Part shown: positions 43,803 to 52,713 of the stretch, one piece after another | Layout: each line of letters starts with the position of its first letter | How positions within the stretch are numbered: position 1 is the first letter of the stretch | DNA from: Streptosporangium nondiastaticum | Lineage (GTDB): Bacteria > Actinomycetota > Actinomycetes > Streptomycetales > Streptomycetaceae | Assembly: GCF_003011965.1 (NCBI RefSeq) | Contig: NZ_PXWG01000014.1 | Coordinates: 32,822 to 96,821, forward strand | Length of the DNA stretch: 64,000 nt | Direction: 5' to 3' | The notes under the pieces: model-generated | What the model saw: the letters and a program-made list of their open reading frames with translations, nothing else | What the model was told of the DNA's origin: nothing | Databases searched by the model: none | Made by a program: the position numbers and the translations under genes

Positions 43803-45015
43803 CCCGGGCCGGCGTGGCGGCACGGACCTGCAGGGGCAGGCCGGCCAGGGACCTGAGGATGTTGTGGCGGCGCGGGCGCGGCGGACCGGCCGGTTCGAGG
43901 GTGCGGGCCTGCCGGGCCAGCGCGGTGAGCAAGCACTCCGCTTCGAGCCGCGCGACCGCCGCGCCCACGCAGGCGTGGATGCCCGACCCGAAGGCCAGAT
44001 GGGTCACGGCCCGCCGCCGGATGTCGAAGCGGCCGGGGTCGTCCCATTCGCGGGGGTCGCGGTTGGCGGCGCCGAGAAAGCACAGGATCTTCTCCTCGGC
44101 CGGTATCACCGTGCCGGCCAGCCGCACTTCGCGGGTGGTGGTACGGAAGAAATGCTGGATGGGGGTGTAGCACCGCAGGGCTTCCTCGAAGGCCGGCCGG
44201 GCCAGTGTGGAATCGTCGCGCAACGCCGCCCATTCCGCCGGTGAATCGGCGAGCAGATGCAGTGTCCAGGCGATGGCGTCAATGGTGGAGTCGAGGCCCG
44301 CCGATATCAGGGAGCGCACCAGGAGGCCCGCCTCGTCCTCGGTGGCCTCGCCGCGGTCGACGGCGGCGTAGACGGCCGCGCCGAAGCCGTCGGCGGACAG
44401 CGAACCGCGCTTGCACTGCTCGGCGAACCACTCGTGCACCGGCATGCCCGCGGCCATCGACTCCTGGGCGAGCCGGTTGCGCGGGCCGAACAGGTTGAAC
44501 GCCATGTCCCCGTACCGGAGCAGCTTCTCCCCGCCCCCCGGGGCCAGCCCGAACGCCTCCGGGAACGCCCGCAGCAGGTACGCCTGCGCCACGTCGGTGA
44601 CTCCGTCGAACCGCCCGCGCGCCACGACCGCGGTCACCAGTTCCTCGGCGTGCCGCTCGAACTCCGGCCGCATACGCTCGATCGCCCGTGCCGACATCGC
44701 GCGCGCGGTGATCCGCCGGGGCCGGGCGTGCGCCGGCGGATCCGCCTCCACCAGCAGGCTCGGCGTCCGCCACGGCTCCTCGCGCCGGAAGTCGGCGAGC
44801 CCGACCCCCGCGGACGAACAGAACCTTTCGTGGTCCCGCAACACCTCGAGGACCTCGGCGTACCGGGCCACCGCCCACACCCGGTAGGGCTCCAGGAAGA
44901 CCACCGGGCCCGCCTCCCGAAGCCTCTCGTGGAATGTGTCGGGATCGCGCTGGAATTCCTCGGCGAACGGATCGACGTCCAGAACGGGAATGCCGGTCGG
45001 CACGGAATACGCCAT
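43786..45015 (-). CDS. Cytochrome P450
   Basis: A protein of about 409 residues, soluble bacterial class I. The I-helix is LISAGLDSTIDAIAW, the ExxR is in FEEALRCYTP, and the heme loop is LAFGSGIHACVGAAVARLE with the thiolate Cys. The N-terminal style (YRVWAVARYAEVLEVLRDHERFCSSAGVGLADF) resembles CYP199-like aromatic-acid P450s. ATG 45015 is preferred for family length; an in-frame ATG at 45051 exists. No ferredoxin is next to it. Copy 4 of the 47-bp motif lies 100 bp upstream, linking it to the PKS/NRPS genes, whose product it might oxidise. Confidence 0.88.
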   Translation of the reverse strand: MAYSVPTGIPVLDVDPFAEEFQRDPDTFHERLREAGPVVFLEPYRVWAVARYAEVLEVLRDHERFCSSAGVGLADFRREEPWRTPSLLVEADPPAHARPRRITARAMSARAIERMRPEFERHAEELVTAVVARGRFDGVTDVAQAYLLRAFPEAFGLAPGGGEKLLRYGDMAFNLFGPRNRLAQESMAAGMPVHEWFAEQCKRGSLSADGFGAAVYAAVDRGEATEDEAGLLVRSLISAGLDSTIDAIAWTLHLLADSPAEWAALRDDSTLARPAFEEALRCYTPIQHFFRTTTREVRLAGTVIPAEEKILCFLGAANRDPREWDDPGRFDIRRRAVTHLAFGSGIHACVGAAVARLEAECLLTALARQARTLEPAGPPRPRRHNILRSLAGLPLQVRAATPARVTGRR

Positions 45016-45114
45016 GACGTCAAGCGTCGGCCGCCCCGCGGATGATGTCAATATGCCTTTCAGTGCGCCGTGCGTATTCCAAATCCATGCCGTCCGGCGA
45101 TGAAAAACTCCATG

Positions 45115-45146
45115 GTGCGCGCTTTCGTGCGGTGAAACGACCGCAC
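45115..45146 (+). promoter_or_regulatory. 47-bp dispersed motif, copy 4 (partial)
   Basis: Begins GTGCGCGCTTTCGTGCGG, identical to copy 2 over 18 bases, and keeps the inverted repeat GTGCGG-TGAAACGA-CCGCAC with the same 8-nt spacing. The GGCTTGCCC half is not conserved. It lies 100-131 bp in front of the P450 start on the other strand. Confidence 0.65.
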
Positions 45147-45300
45147 TTCCGGCGCCCGGAGCCGAAGCGTGGTGCCCGGCGGACGGCGAGGTGAGACGGC
45201 CGCGCCGCCGGCCGCGTGCGGCGGGCGCACCGCTCCGTCACTAAGGTCGGCATGAGACGCAGGCCAGCTCATTGACCGTCCATCACACGAGGAGCCCGCC

Positions 45301-46293
45301 GTGAAGATGTTGATCAACGTTCCCGAGTCCGTCGTCCCCGACGCCCTGCGCGGGATGGCCGCGGCGCATCCGGAGCTCACCGTCGATGTGGAGCACCGCG
45401 TCGTCGTGCGGCGGGACGCGCCGGTGGCCGGGAAGGTGGGGCTCGTGTCCGGGGGCGGGTCGGGGCACGAGCCGTTGCACGGGGGGTTCGTGGGGTACGG
45501 GATGCTCGATGCCGCGTGTCCCGGGGAGGTGTTCACCTCTCCCGTGCCGGATCAGATGGTGCGGGCGGCCGCGGCCGTGGACAGCGGCAAGGGCGTGCTG
45601 TTCGTCGTGAAGAACTACACGGGTGACGTCCTCAACTTCAACATGGCCGCGGAGCTCGCCGAGGACGAGGGCGTTCAGGTGGCCAGTGTGCTGGTCAACG
45701 ACGACGTCGCGGTGACGGACAGCACGTTCACGGCGGGCCGGCGCGGCACCGGTGCCACGCTGTTCGTGGAGAAGATCGCGGGGGCGGCGGCCGAGGAGGG
45801 GGCGCCGCTGGAGCGGGTGGAGGCCCTCGCGCGCCGGGTGAACGAGGCGTCGCGGAGCTTCGGCGTGGCGCTCGCCGCGTGCACCACGCCCGCCAAGGGC
45901 AGCCCGACGTTCGACCTGCCCGCCGGGGAGCTGGAGCTGGGGGTGGGGATCCACGGGGAGCCGGGCCGGGAGCGGCGGGCGATGATGACGTCCGGTGAGA
46001 TCGCGGACTTCGCCGTGGACGCGGTCCTGACGGACCTGCGGCCGGGCGGGCCGGTGCTGCTGCTGGTCAACGGCGCGGGCGGGACGCCGCTGCTGGAGCT
46101 GTACGGGTTCACGGCCGAGGTGCACCGGGTGCTGGGCGAGCGGGGCGTGCCGGTCGCGCGGACGCTCGTGGGCAACTACGTGACCTCCCTCGACATGGCG
46201 GGCGCCTCGGTGACGCTGTGCCGTGCGGACGAGGAGATCCTGCGGCTGTGGGACGCGCCGGTGCAGACGCCGGGCCTGCGCTGGGGCCGCTAG
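45301..46293 (+). CDS. dhaK: Dihydroxyacetone kinase subunit DhaK
   Basis: A 330-residue substrate-binding subunit. GLVSGGGSGHEPLHGGFVG forms the dihydroxyacetone site, FVVKNYTGDVLNFNMAAELA is the second family block, and LGVGIHGEPG contains the His that binds substrate covalently as a hemiaminal. GTG 45301 follows GAGGAG; ATG 45307 is an alternative. DhaK normally needs DhaL (ADP) and DhaM (phosphotransfer), usually encoded directly downstream. Here a helicase gene on the other strand follows with a 4-nt convergent overlap, so the partners must be elsewhere or lost. Confidence 0.93.
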   Translation: MKMLINVPESVVPDALRGMAAAHPELTVDVEHRVVVRRDAPVAGKVGLVSGGGSGHEPLHGGFVGYGMLDAACPGEVFTSPVPDQMVRAAAAVDSGKGVLFVVKNYTGDVLNFNMAAELAEDEGVQVASVLVNDDVAVTDSTFTAGRRGTGATLFVEKIAGAAAEEGAPLERVEALARRVNEASRSFGVALAACTTPAKGSPTFDLPAGELELGVGIHGEPGRERRAMMTSGEIADFAVDAVLTDLRPGGPVLLLVNGAGGTPLLELYGFTAEVHRVLGERGVPVARTLVGNYVTSLDMAGASVTLCRADEEILRLWDAPVQTPGLRWGR

Positions 46294-48398
46294 CGGCGGT
46301 CCCCTTGCGGGCGGCTCACCGGGCGGTTCACCGTGCCCAGCCAGAGCGTGTCGCGCGCCCGGGTCATGGCGACGAAGAGCTGGCTGCGGTGGAGTTCGCG
46401 GCGCTCGCGGGCGACGCCGTCGTCGGTGCCGTCGCCCGCCCCGGCCGCGGCCGGGGCGTCGTGGTCGGGCAGGTGCACGTGTTTGAACTCCAGCCCCTTG
46501 GCCCGGTGGTAGCTGCCGAGCTTCACGCCGGGCACCGGGCGGCCGTCGTACTGCTCCAGGGTGATCGCGGGTATGCCGGCCCGGGTGAGCAGCCGCCGGT
46601 AGCGTTCCCGCTCCGTGCCGGTGCGGCAGAGCACCGCCGTGTCGGGCCACGCGCCGGGGCCCAGGGCGTGCAGGGCGGCGAGGAGGGCCGCGTCGTGCTC
46701 GGCGAGGGTCTCCGCGGCGACCCTGGTGACGCGGCCGTCGTCGCAGGTGAGGTCGATGTCGCGGCGCCCCGCCGTGGGGGTGCCGTCGATGTCGTCGAAG
46801 GAGTCCTGGGCGACCACGGCGAGGGCGGCTTCCAGGACGGCCTTGGCGTTGCGGTAGTTCGTGCGCAGCACCTGCCCGCGGTCGCCGCGCACGTCGACGC
46901 CCGCGTCGGAGAGCCGGAAGCCGCCCGGGTAGACGGCCTGCTGGCCGTCCCCGACGAGCAGCAGGCCGTTGTCCGCGTCGCCGACGAGCGCGTGCAGGAG
47001 GCGGACGCCGACGAGGGTGAGGTCCTGCACCTCGTCGACGACGACCGAGGTGTACGGGCTGCTGCCGGGGTGGGCGAGGGCCTCGTCGAGGGCGAGGGCG
47101 AGGAGGTCGTTGAAGTCGTGGACGCCCTTGGCGGCGAGGTTGCGCTCGTACTCCTCGTACAGCGCCCACACCGCCTGCCGGTGCGGGCGGCGCAGGTGGG
47201 TGCGGCGGCGCACGCGCCGCAGCGTCGCGTACTCCTCGAAGTCCGTGATGCCCCGGCCCTTGATGACGTAGTCGATCTCCTCGCGCCAGTAGCCGGGGGC
47301 GGGGTCGAGGGCGGCGAGCGCCGTGTCGCGGCCGTGGTGGGTCCAGGCCCGGCTGAAGGCGTCCTCCGCCTTGCCGCCGTCGAGCCGGCTCGCGATGCCC
47401 CGGCCGCGCAGGAACTGCCCGGCCCAGGCGTGCAGGCTGCTGAACTCGATCCGGTCGGCGACGGCCGGGGCCATGGTCCTCAGGAACGTGCTCTGCACGC
47501 GGGGCAGGTTGTTGGCGAAGGTGACGTAGAGGATCCGCCCGGAGGTGCGCTGGGCGAGGTGGGCGGCGCGGTGCAGGGCGACGACCGTCTTGCCGGTGCC
47601 GGCGGGGCCGCTGACGCGGGCCGGGCCGGACCAGTTGCGGCGGACGAGGGCGAGCTGATCGGGGTGGAGGAACGTCATCCACTGCTCGATCGGGGCGCTG
47701 CGGGCGGCTTCCAGGGCCGCGTTGCGGATGCCCTCGGCGTCGAAGAGCGCGTCGTCGGGCGCGTCCGGGGCCGGGGCCCGCGCGGGTGCGGGCCGCCGGG
47801 AGGGCGCGGCGGTGCCCTCGTAGGCGGGGAAGGCGCGCTCCAGGTGGTCGGCGACGGCCCGCACGTCGGCCGGGCGGAGGCGGGTCCGCTCGGCGACGAG
47901 GGCCGGGGTCACCTCGCGCTCCCCCAGCAGCCGTACGGTGCCGAGCGCGGCGTTCACGGACCGGCCGGCGAAGACCATCAGCGGCTGGACGGCCACGGGT
48001 GACAGGTTCAGGCCGGTGACGGCGTTCTCGGCGGTGCGCGTCATCCGCAGCAGCTTGCCGATCTCGGCGTCGTGGGTGCGCCCGCCGGCCGTGAGGTGAC
48101 CGCCGTCCGTCGCGGGGGCGTGCCGCCAGTTCTTGACGTCGATGACGAAGACGCCGCCGGGGCCGACGAGCAGCATGTCGACGTTGGCCGCGCGGGTGCC
48201 GGGCCAGCGGCGGTCGAGGAGCAGCCGCCAGCCGCGCCGGGTGAGCACCTGGAGCTTGGCGGCGACCTGGCGTTCGCCTTCGCTCGCGGCTTCCCAGTTG
48301 CGGACCTCCCACTGGGCGGCCCTGAGCTGTTCGCGCAGTTCGCGCTCGTACTGCCGGGCCTCCTGCGCCCGCTTCCACGCCGATCCCCCCGCGCCCAT
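46290..48398 (-). CDS. NERD-domain UvrD/Rep-like superfamily 1 helicase
   Basis: A 702-residue protein. An N-terminal coiled region (~1-40) leads to a NERD nuclease-related domain (~50-140; GWRLLLDRRWPGTRAANVDMLLVGPGGVFVIDVKNW). The SF1 helicase core follows: Walker A GPAGTGKTVVALHRA, Walker B VVVDEVQDL, QAVYPGGFRLSDAG, and the C-terminal SYHRAKGLEFKHV and LFVAMTRARDTLWL. The usual role is DNA repair or nucleic-acid processing; some NERD-UvrD proteins belong to phage-defence sets, but no partner genes are seen here. The last codons overlap dhaK. Confidence 0.9.
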   Translation of the reverse strand: MGAGGSAWKRAQEARQYERELREQLRAAQWEVRNWEAASEGERQVAAKLQVLTRRGWRLLLDRRWPGTRAANVDMLLVGPGGVFVIDVKNWRHAPATDGGHLTAGGRTHDAEIGKLLRMTRTAENAVTGLNLSPVAVQPLMVFAGRSVNAALGTVRLLGEREVTPALVAERTRLRPADVRAVADHLERAFPAYEGTAAPSRRPAPARAPAPDAPDDALFDAEGIRNAALEAARSAPIEQWMTFLHPDQLALVRRNWSGPARVSGPAGTGKTVVALHRAAHLAQRTSGRILYVTFANNLPRVQSTFLRTMAPAVADRIEFSSLHAWAGQFLRGRGIASRLDGGKAEDAFSRAWTHHGRDTALAALDPAPGYWREEIDYVIKGRGITDFEEYATLRRVRRRTHLRRPHRQAVWALYEEYERNLAAKGVHDFNDLLALALDEALAHPGSSPYTSVVVDEVQDLTLVGVRLLHALVGDADNGLLLVGDGQQAVYPGGFRLSDAGVDVRGDRGQVLRTNYRNAKAVLEAALAVVAQDSFDDIDGTPTAGRRDIDLTCDDGRVTRVAAETLAEHDAALLAALHALGPGAWPDTAVLCRTGTERERYRRLLTRAGIPAITLEQYDGRPVPGVKLGSYHRAKGLEFKHVHLPDHDAPAAAGAGDGTDDGVARERRELHRSQLFVAMTRARDTLWLGTVNRPVSRPQGDRR

Positions 48399-48477
48399 GC
48401 CCGTCCCCCTCTGCGACCCCCGGACGTAGAGTGATGATCGTATAACCCAGGGGCACGATCGGGGTATCTCTCACCCT

Positions 48478-48498
48478 TTACTTGACGTTGATGGCTTG
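48478..48498 (-). pseudogene. Residual 3' end of a second M4 metallopeptidase gene
   Basis: Shortly after the M4 stop codon, minus-strand sequence reads GCC-ATC-AAC-GTC-AAG-TAA, encoding the family's terminal A-x-NVK and a stop, in a different frame. It is most simply the leftover end of a tandem M4 paralogue whose body was lost. Confidence 0.5.
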
Positions 48499-48512
48499 CC
48501 CGGCGTGCCGGC

Positions 48513-49592
48513 TCACTTGACGTTGACGGCCGCCCACGCGGCCGCGACCGCCGCGTACTGGCCGCTGCCCTCCCCGTACAGCTCCCCCGCCGCCCGCAGG
48601 GTCGCGGCACGCGCCGCCGCGTAGTTCGTGCGCGGGGTCATGTGGACCGTCAGGGCGCGGTACCAGATCTTCTCTGCGGCGGACAGGCCGATGCCTCGGA
48701 CGGGCTTGCCGTCGTACGTCGGGCTGTCGTACGCGACGCCGTTGATGACCTTGGGGCCGCTGCCCTCGGCGAGCAGGTAGAAGAAGTGGTCGGCGGGGCC
48801 GGCGGAGTAGTGGACGTCGACGTTGCCGATGCCCGGGTACCAGTAGTCCTTGGAGGCGCCGTCCTTGGAGGGCTTGTCCATCCAGCCGCGCACGGTGGTG
48901 CCGTTGATGCCGGTCCGCTCGCCGATGAGGTAGTCGCCGGGGTCGTTCGGATTGTGCGCGAAGAACTCGGCGGCCGCGGCGAAGATCGTGCTGGTCGCCT
49001 CGTTGAGGCCGCCCGCCTCGCCGCTGTAGTCCAGGACCGCCGTGGCCGAGGTGACGCCGTGGGTCATCTCGTGCGCGGCGGTCTCGATGGTGATGATCTG
49101 CTGCCTGTCGCCGGTGCCGTCGCCGTAGGTCATGCAGCCGGTGAGGGCGTCCCAGAAGGCGTTGGCGTAGTTGTTGCCGTAGTGCACGCGGCTGCAGGAC
49201 CCGCGGCCGTCCCCGTAGATGCCTCTTCGGCCGTGGGTGTCCAGGTAGTAGTCCCAGACGACGGAGGCGGCGTAGTGGGCGTCGACTCCGGCCTCCTGCC
49301 GGCCGCCGTCGCACCACACGTTGTCGGCGTCGGTGAACAGGGTGCCGTTGCCGCCGGTCCCGCCGTGCAGGTCGTAGGTCCTGTGGTGGCCGCGCTTGGG
49401 GTCGTCGAGCTCGTAGAGGCCCGTGGTGGGGTTGTACGTGGTGTCGAGGGTGACCCGGCCGGCGTAACTGCACCCTGTGCCGACGGCCGGCTCGCCTGCG
49501 GGGCGGGCGTCGGCACCGGCGGGGCCGGACTGCAGGCCTACGAGGAGGAGGACGGCGGCGGGCACGGCGAGGGCGGCGCTCATGCGAGGCAT
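48513..49592 (-). CDS. Secreted M4 (thermolysin-family) metalloprotease lacking a propeptide
   Basis: A 359-residue protein. After a signal peptide (MSAALAVPAAVLLLVGLQSGPAGADA) the catalytic domain begins almost at once (YAGRVTLDTTYNP). Zinc ligands and catalysis are intact: AAHEMTHGV, GGLNEATSTIF with the third ligand Glu, and the transition-state His in VDVHYSAGPADHFFYLL. The FTP-PepSY propeptide that chaperones folding in nearly all M4 enzymes, present in the paralogue at 61.2 kb, is absent. It may need another propeptide in trans or fold differently. Confidence 0.9.
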   Translation of the reverse strand: MPRMSAALAVPAAVLLLVGLQSGPAGADARPAGEPAVGTGCSYAGRVTLDTTYNPTTGLYELDDPKRGHHRTYDLHGGTGGNGTLFTDADNVWCDGGRQEAGVDAHYAASVVWDYYLDTHGRRGIYGDGRGSCSRVHYGNNYANAFWDALTGCMTYGDGTGDRQQIITIETAAHEMTHGVTSATAVLDYSGEAGGLNEATSTIFAAAAEFFAHNPNDPGDYLIGERTGINGTTVRGWMDKPSKDGASKDYWYPGIGNVDVHYSAGPADHFFYLLAEGSGPKVINGVAYDSPTYDGKPVRGIGLSAAEKIWYRALTVHMTPRTNYAAARAATLRAAGELYGEGSGQYAAVAAAWAAVNVK

Positions 49593-49758
49593 GGAACGAG
49601 CGTGCCATCACGCCTGCCTTTTGTCAGGAGCTCGACAAGTAGCCGCCTGCCGGTTCCCTGAACTCTTCGGCTGCGGGCCGTCCGTGGCCGGTCGCGCCCG
49701 CCCGCGCGGCGGAGCCGCAGATCGACACCGCCCCGCTCCCCTTATGGGGCGAGCCCCC

Positions 49759-50442
49759 TCAGTCCGGTCCCGCCGGTGCGTGCCGCAGGTACGCGAGCAC
49801 GGCGCTCACCCGCCGGTGGAGTTGCGGTATTTCCGCGAGCCCGAGCTTGGCGAAGGTGGAGTTGACGTGCTTCTCGATGGTCGACTCGGACAGCCGCAGC
49901 GACTCCGCGATCGCGCGGTTGGTCTTGCCCTCCGCCATGTGCCGCAGGACGTCGAGCTCCCTGCGGGTGAGCCGGGACAGCGGGGCGTCGGCGGCGCGGG
50001 CGTGGCTGCCCATCAGCACCTCCACGATGCGCGGGTCGACGACGGAGCGGCCGGCGGCCACCTCGCGCAGGGCGCGCAGCAGTTCGTCGACCTCGCCGAT
50101 GCGCTCCTTGAGGAGGTAGGCGAGGCCGTCGGTGCCGCGCCGGAAGAGGTCGAAGGCGTAGTTCTCGTTGGCGTGCTGCGAGAGCACGACGACGCCGGTG
50201 CCGGGGTGGCCGGCGCGGATGGCGTGGGCTGCCGCGATGCCCTCGGTGTGGTGGCCGGGCGGCATGCGGATGTCGGCGATGACGACGTCGGGGCGGAGCC
50301 GGCCGACGGCGTCGAGGAGCTCGCCGGCCGTGCCGACCGCCGCGAGGACGTCGGCCTCGCCGGTGTCCTCCAGCAGTCGGCGGGTGCCCTCGCGGACCAG
50401 GTAGTGGTCCTCGGCGATGACGACGCGCAGGGGGTCAGGCAC
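49759..50442 (-). CDS. NarL/LuxR-family response regulator
   Basis: A 227-residue protein. The receiver has acidic ED (VVIAEDHYLV), the phospho-acceptor Asp in VVIADIRMPPG, and the conserved Lys in AYLLKERIG. The HTH is SRLTRRELDVLRHMAEGKTNRAIAESLRLSESTIEKHVNSTFAKL. The start is GTG 50442, overlapping the kinase stop by 8 nt. It is the cognate partner of the kinase encoded immediately upstream. Confidence 0.93.
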   Translation of the reverse strand: MPDPLRVVIAEDHYLVREGTRRLLEDTGEADVLAAVGTAGELLDAVGRLRPDVVIADIRMPPGHHTEGIAAAHAIRAGHPGTGVVVLSQHANENYAFDLFRRGTDGLAYLLKERIGEVDELLRALREVAAGRSVVDPRIVEVLMGSHARAADAPLSRLTRRELDVLRHMAEGKTNRAIAESLRLSESTIEKHVNSTFAKLGLAEIPQLHRRVSAVLAYLRHAPAGPD

Positions 50443-52507
50443 GGGTCTCCTCCCTCACTCGCTCCAGGAGCCGGGCGCGGATGACGGTGCCGGTGCCGGG
50501 GCCGCTGATGATGGCGAGCTCGCCGCCCACGGCCTCGATGCGGTCGCGCATGCCGGTGAGGCCGGAGCCGCGGGTGGTCTCGGTGGGGAATCCGGCGCCG
50601 TCGTCGCGGACCTCCACCAGGAGCCGGCCGCCGCCGCGGGCCATGCGGATGGTGACGTGCGTGGCGGCGGCGTGCTTGAGCACGTTGGTGAGCGCCTCGG
50701 AGACCAGGTAGAAGGCGGATTCCTCGACGTCGAGGGCGAACCGCACCCCGCCCATCGAGTCCTCGCTGTGGACGGTGACGGGGATGGGCATGCGGCGGGC
50801 GCAGGACGTCACGGCGGCCACGAGGCCCTGGTCGGTGAGGATCGGCGGGTGGATGCCGTGGGCGAGCTCGCGCAGCTCGTCGATGACGCGGTAGGCGTCG
50901 TCCCGCATCTCGGTCAGGGCGGCGTCGATGTCGCCGCCGCGGCGCAGGCAGCTGCGGGCGAGGGCCAGTTTGGCGACGAGGGCGACGAGCTCCTGCTGGA
51001 TGCCGTCGTGGAGGCGGCGTTCGATGCGGCGGCGCTCGGTGTCCTGGGCGTGGACGATGCGGGCGCGGGAGGCGTCGAGCTCGGCGGCCTGGCGCTGGAC
51101 CTCCTCCACGCGGGCGCAGAGCTCGGCGGTGAGGCGGACGTTGTGCACGGCGAGGGCGGCGGAGCGGGCCAGGGTCTCGCCGATGTCGTGGTCCTCGGGG
51201 GTGCAGCGGCCCTCGGCCTTCGGGCCGTACTCGATGATGCCCAGCACGTCCTCGCCGTAGAGGAGGGGGAACTCCCCGAGGGGCGCGCCGGGGGGCCCGG
51301 CGGGCCGGGTTCCGGCTTCTCCCAGGGAGACGGGCAGGCCGTCGCCGCCGAGCCGGACGCGCACCCACCGCAGGTTCAGGCCCTCGTGCAGGCCGGTCGC
51401 GAGGCGGGGCGCGAGCCGGCCGAGGTCGTAGGCGTGCTCCAGGGTGGTGCCGAACTGGACGAGGAGCTCGAAGCGGCTGAGGCGCTTGCCGAAGACGCGG
51501 CGCTCGGCGAGGGCGTTGAGCCGGGCGCGCAGGGGCTGGAAGAGGGCGGTGGCGACGACGGCGACGAGCAGGGACAGGCCGACGGGGAGGTACTGGCCGG
51601 CGGTGAGCCCGAGGGTCAGCGCCATGCCGAGGTACCAGCTGTTGATGATGAGCCACAGCGAGCCGTAGACGGCCGAGCGGCGGATCGCGAGGTCGACGCC
51701 GAGGAGCCGGTGGCGGAAGGCGGCGTAGACGATGGCCAGGGAGATCACCACGTAGGGCAGGGCGCCCAGGACGGCGCCGACGAAGTAGAGCACGCCCTGC
51801 TCGCCCTGCCAGGTGCGGAAGAGCCGGGAGGCGGCCCGGGCCAGGAGGAGCAGGGCTCCGGGGACGGCGAAGGGCAGGAGGGCGGCGATGTCGCGGCGGC
51901 CGGCCGCGGGGGCGCGCAGGCAGCGCAGCACGAGGAGGACGGCGCCGAGGCCGGGCAGCCACGCCTCGGGGTAGTAGAAGACGACGTAGTGGACGGTGAG
52001 CTGGGTCATCCCGGTCAGCGGGAGCAGGGCGGGGAGGGCCAGCAGGCCCCACAGGGCGCCGAGGACGCGGCGCTCGTAGGGGAAGGCGTACCTGCCGTCG
52101 GGCAGCAGGGCGAGCAGCCGGACCACCAGGATGCTGACCACGAGGTCGCAGCTCTGGCTGAGGACCTGGAGGCCGTACTCCGCGGGCAGTTGCAGGGCGT
52201 GGGGCGTGGGGCGGAGGTTCCAGTCGAAGGCCCGGATCAGCAGGGTGGTGCTGTAGCGGATCGCGATGGTCACCGAGAGCCAGGTGCCGATCAGCAGAAG
52301 TCGTTTTGCGACCGGACTTGTCGGTGCGTGCCACCACGTGAACAAACCCGCGAAATAGCACGGGAGAACGGAACCCAGGATCCACGGCAGCGTGTACCTG
52401 TTCTGCAACTGGGTGGTGCCGATGAGCGTCGCCCAGAGCATGCACACTCCGCCGCACACCGCGACGATGTGCATCCCCCGGTTTCTGGCCGCTGCCATAA
52501 GGGACAT
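50435..52507 (-). CDS. Membrane sensor histidine kinase (HisKA_3, NarX/LiaS-like)
   Basis: A protein of about 690 residues. About ten hydrophobic segments in the first ~330 residues form a 7TM-like input, followed by a GAF-like region and a coiled coil (EEVQRQAAELDASRARIVHAQ). The HisKA_3 phospho-acceptor is in ERRRIERRLHDGIQQELVAL, and the ATPase has EALTNVLKHA, DDGAGF and GSGLTGMRDRI. The start is placed at ATG 52507. Its promoter region overlaps the 5' side of the radical SAM gene, so the two-component pair may respond to or control the lanthipeptide locus, which is a positional inference. Confidence 0.9.
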   Translation of the reverse strand: MSLMAAARNRGMHIVAVCGGVCMLWATLIGTTQLQNRYTLPWILGSVLPCYFAGLFTWWHAPTSPVAKRLLLIGTWLSVTIAIRYSTTLLIRAFDWNLRPTPHALQLPAEYGLQVLSQSCDLVVSILVVRLLALLPDGRYAFPYERRVLGALWGLLALPALLPLTGMTQLTVHYVVFYYPEAWLPGLGAVLLVLRCLRAPAAGRRDIAALLPFAVPGALLLLARAASRLFRTWQGEQGVLYFVGAVLGALPYVVISLAIVYAAFRHRLLGVDLAIRRSAVYGSLWLIINSWYLGMALTLGLTAGQYLPVGLSLLVAVVATALFQPLRARLNALAERRVFGKRLSRFELLVQFGTTLEHAYDLGRLAPRLATGLHEGLNLRWVRVRLGGDGLPVSLGEAGTRPAGPPGAPLGEFPLLYGEDVLGIIEYGPKAEGRCTPEDHDIGETLARSAALAVHNVRLTAELCARVEEVQRQAAELDASRARIVHAQDTERRRIERRLHDGIQQELVALVAKLALARSCLRRGGDIDAALTEMRDDAYRVIDELRELAHGIHPPILTDQGLVAAVTSCARRMPIPVTVHSEDSMGGVRFALDVEESAFYLVSEALTNVLKHAAATHVTIRMARGGGRLLVEVRDDGAGFPTETTRGSGLTGMRDRIEAVGGELAIISGPGTGTVIRARLLERVREETRA

Positions 52508-52713
52508 TGTCCCGGGCCGCCGCAGGAGTCGTCCAGAGAGGAAATCCCCCGTCGTGCATGGCGGAGAACCTCCATGCCGATCGGGGGACTGCCGGGTGCC
52601 GGGGAAAGGCACCGGACAGCAGACTCATGTCATCGCATCAGGGAATTCGAACGGGCCCGTCCGGGGAATCGGCGGGTCCGTCCGCCGGAGCTCCGAGAAC
52701 GGGCGGTGGCCGC

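Noticed and set aside
45112..45135. Short frame MVRAFVR as a leader peptide before the P450
   Set aside because: It is on the opposite strand to the P450 gene and arises from copy 4 of the repeated motif; no ribosome site.
46290..48398. NERD-helicase considered as part of a phage-defence island
   Set aside because: No nuclease, methylase or other defence partner is adjacent; neighbours are dhaK and a protease, so a housekeeping role is as likely.
45283..48474. 1063-codon minus-strand open frame over the helicase and dhaK
   Set aside because: It is a frame shadow of the NERD-UvrD gene with Arg/Pro/Gly-rich nonsense composition; the real protein with Walker motifs is in another frame of the same strand.
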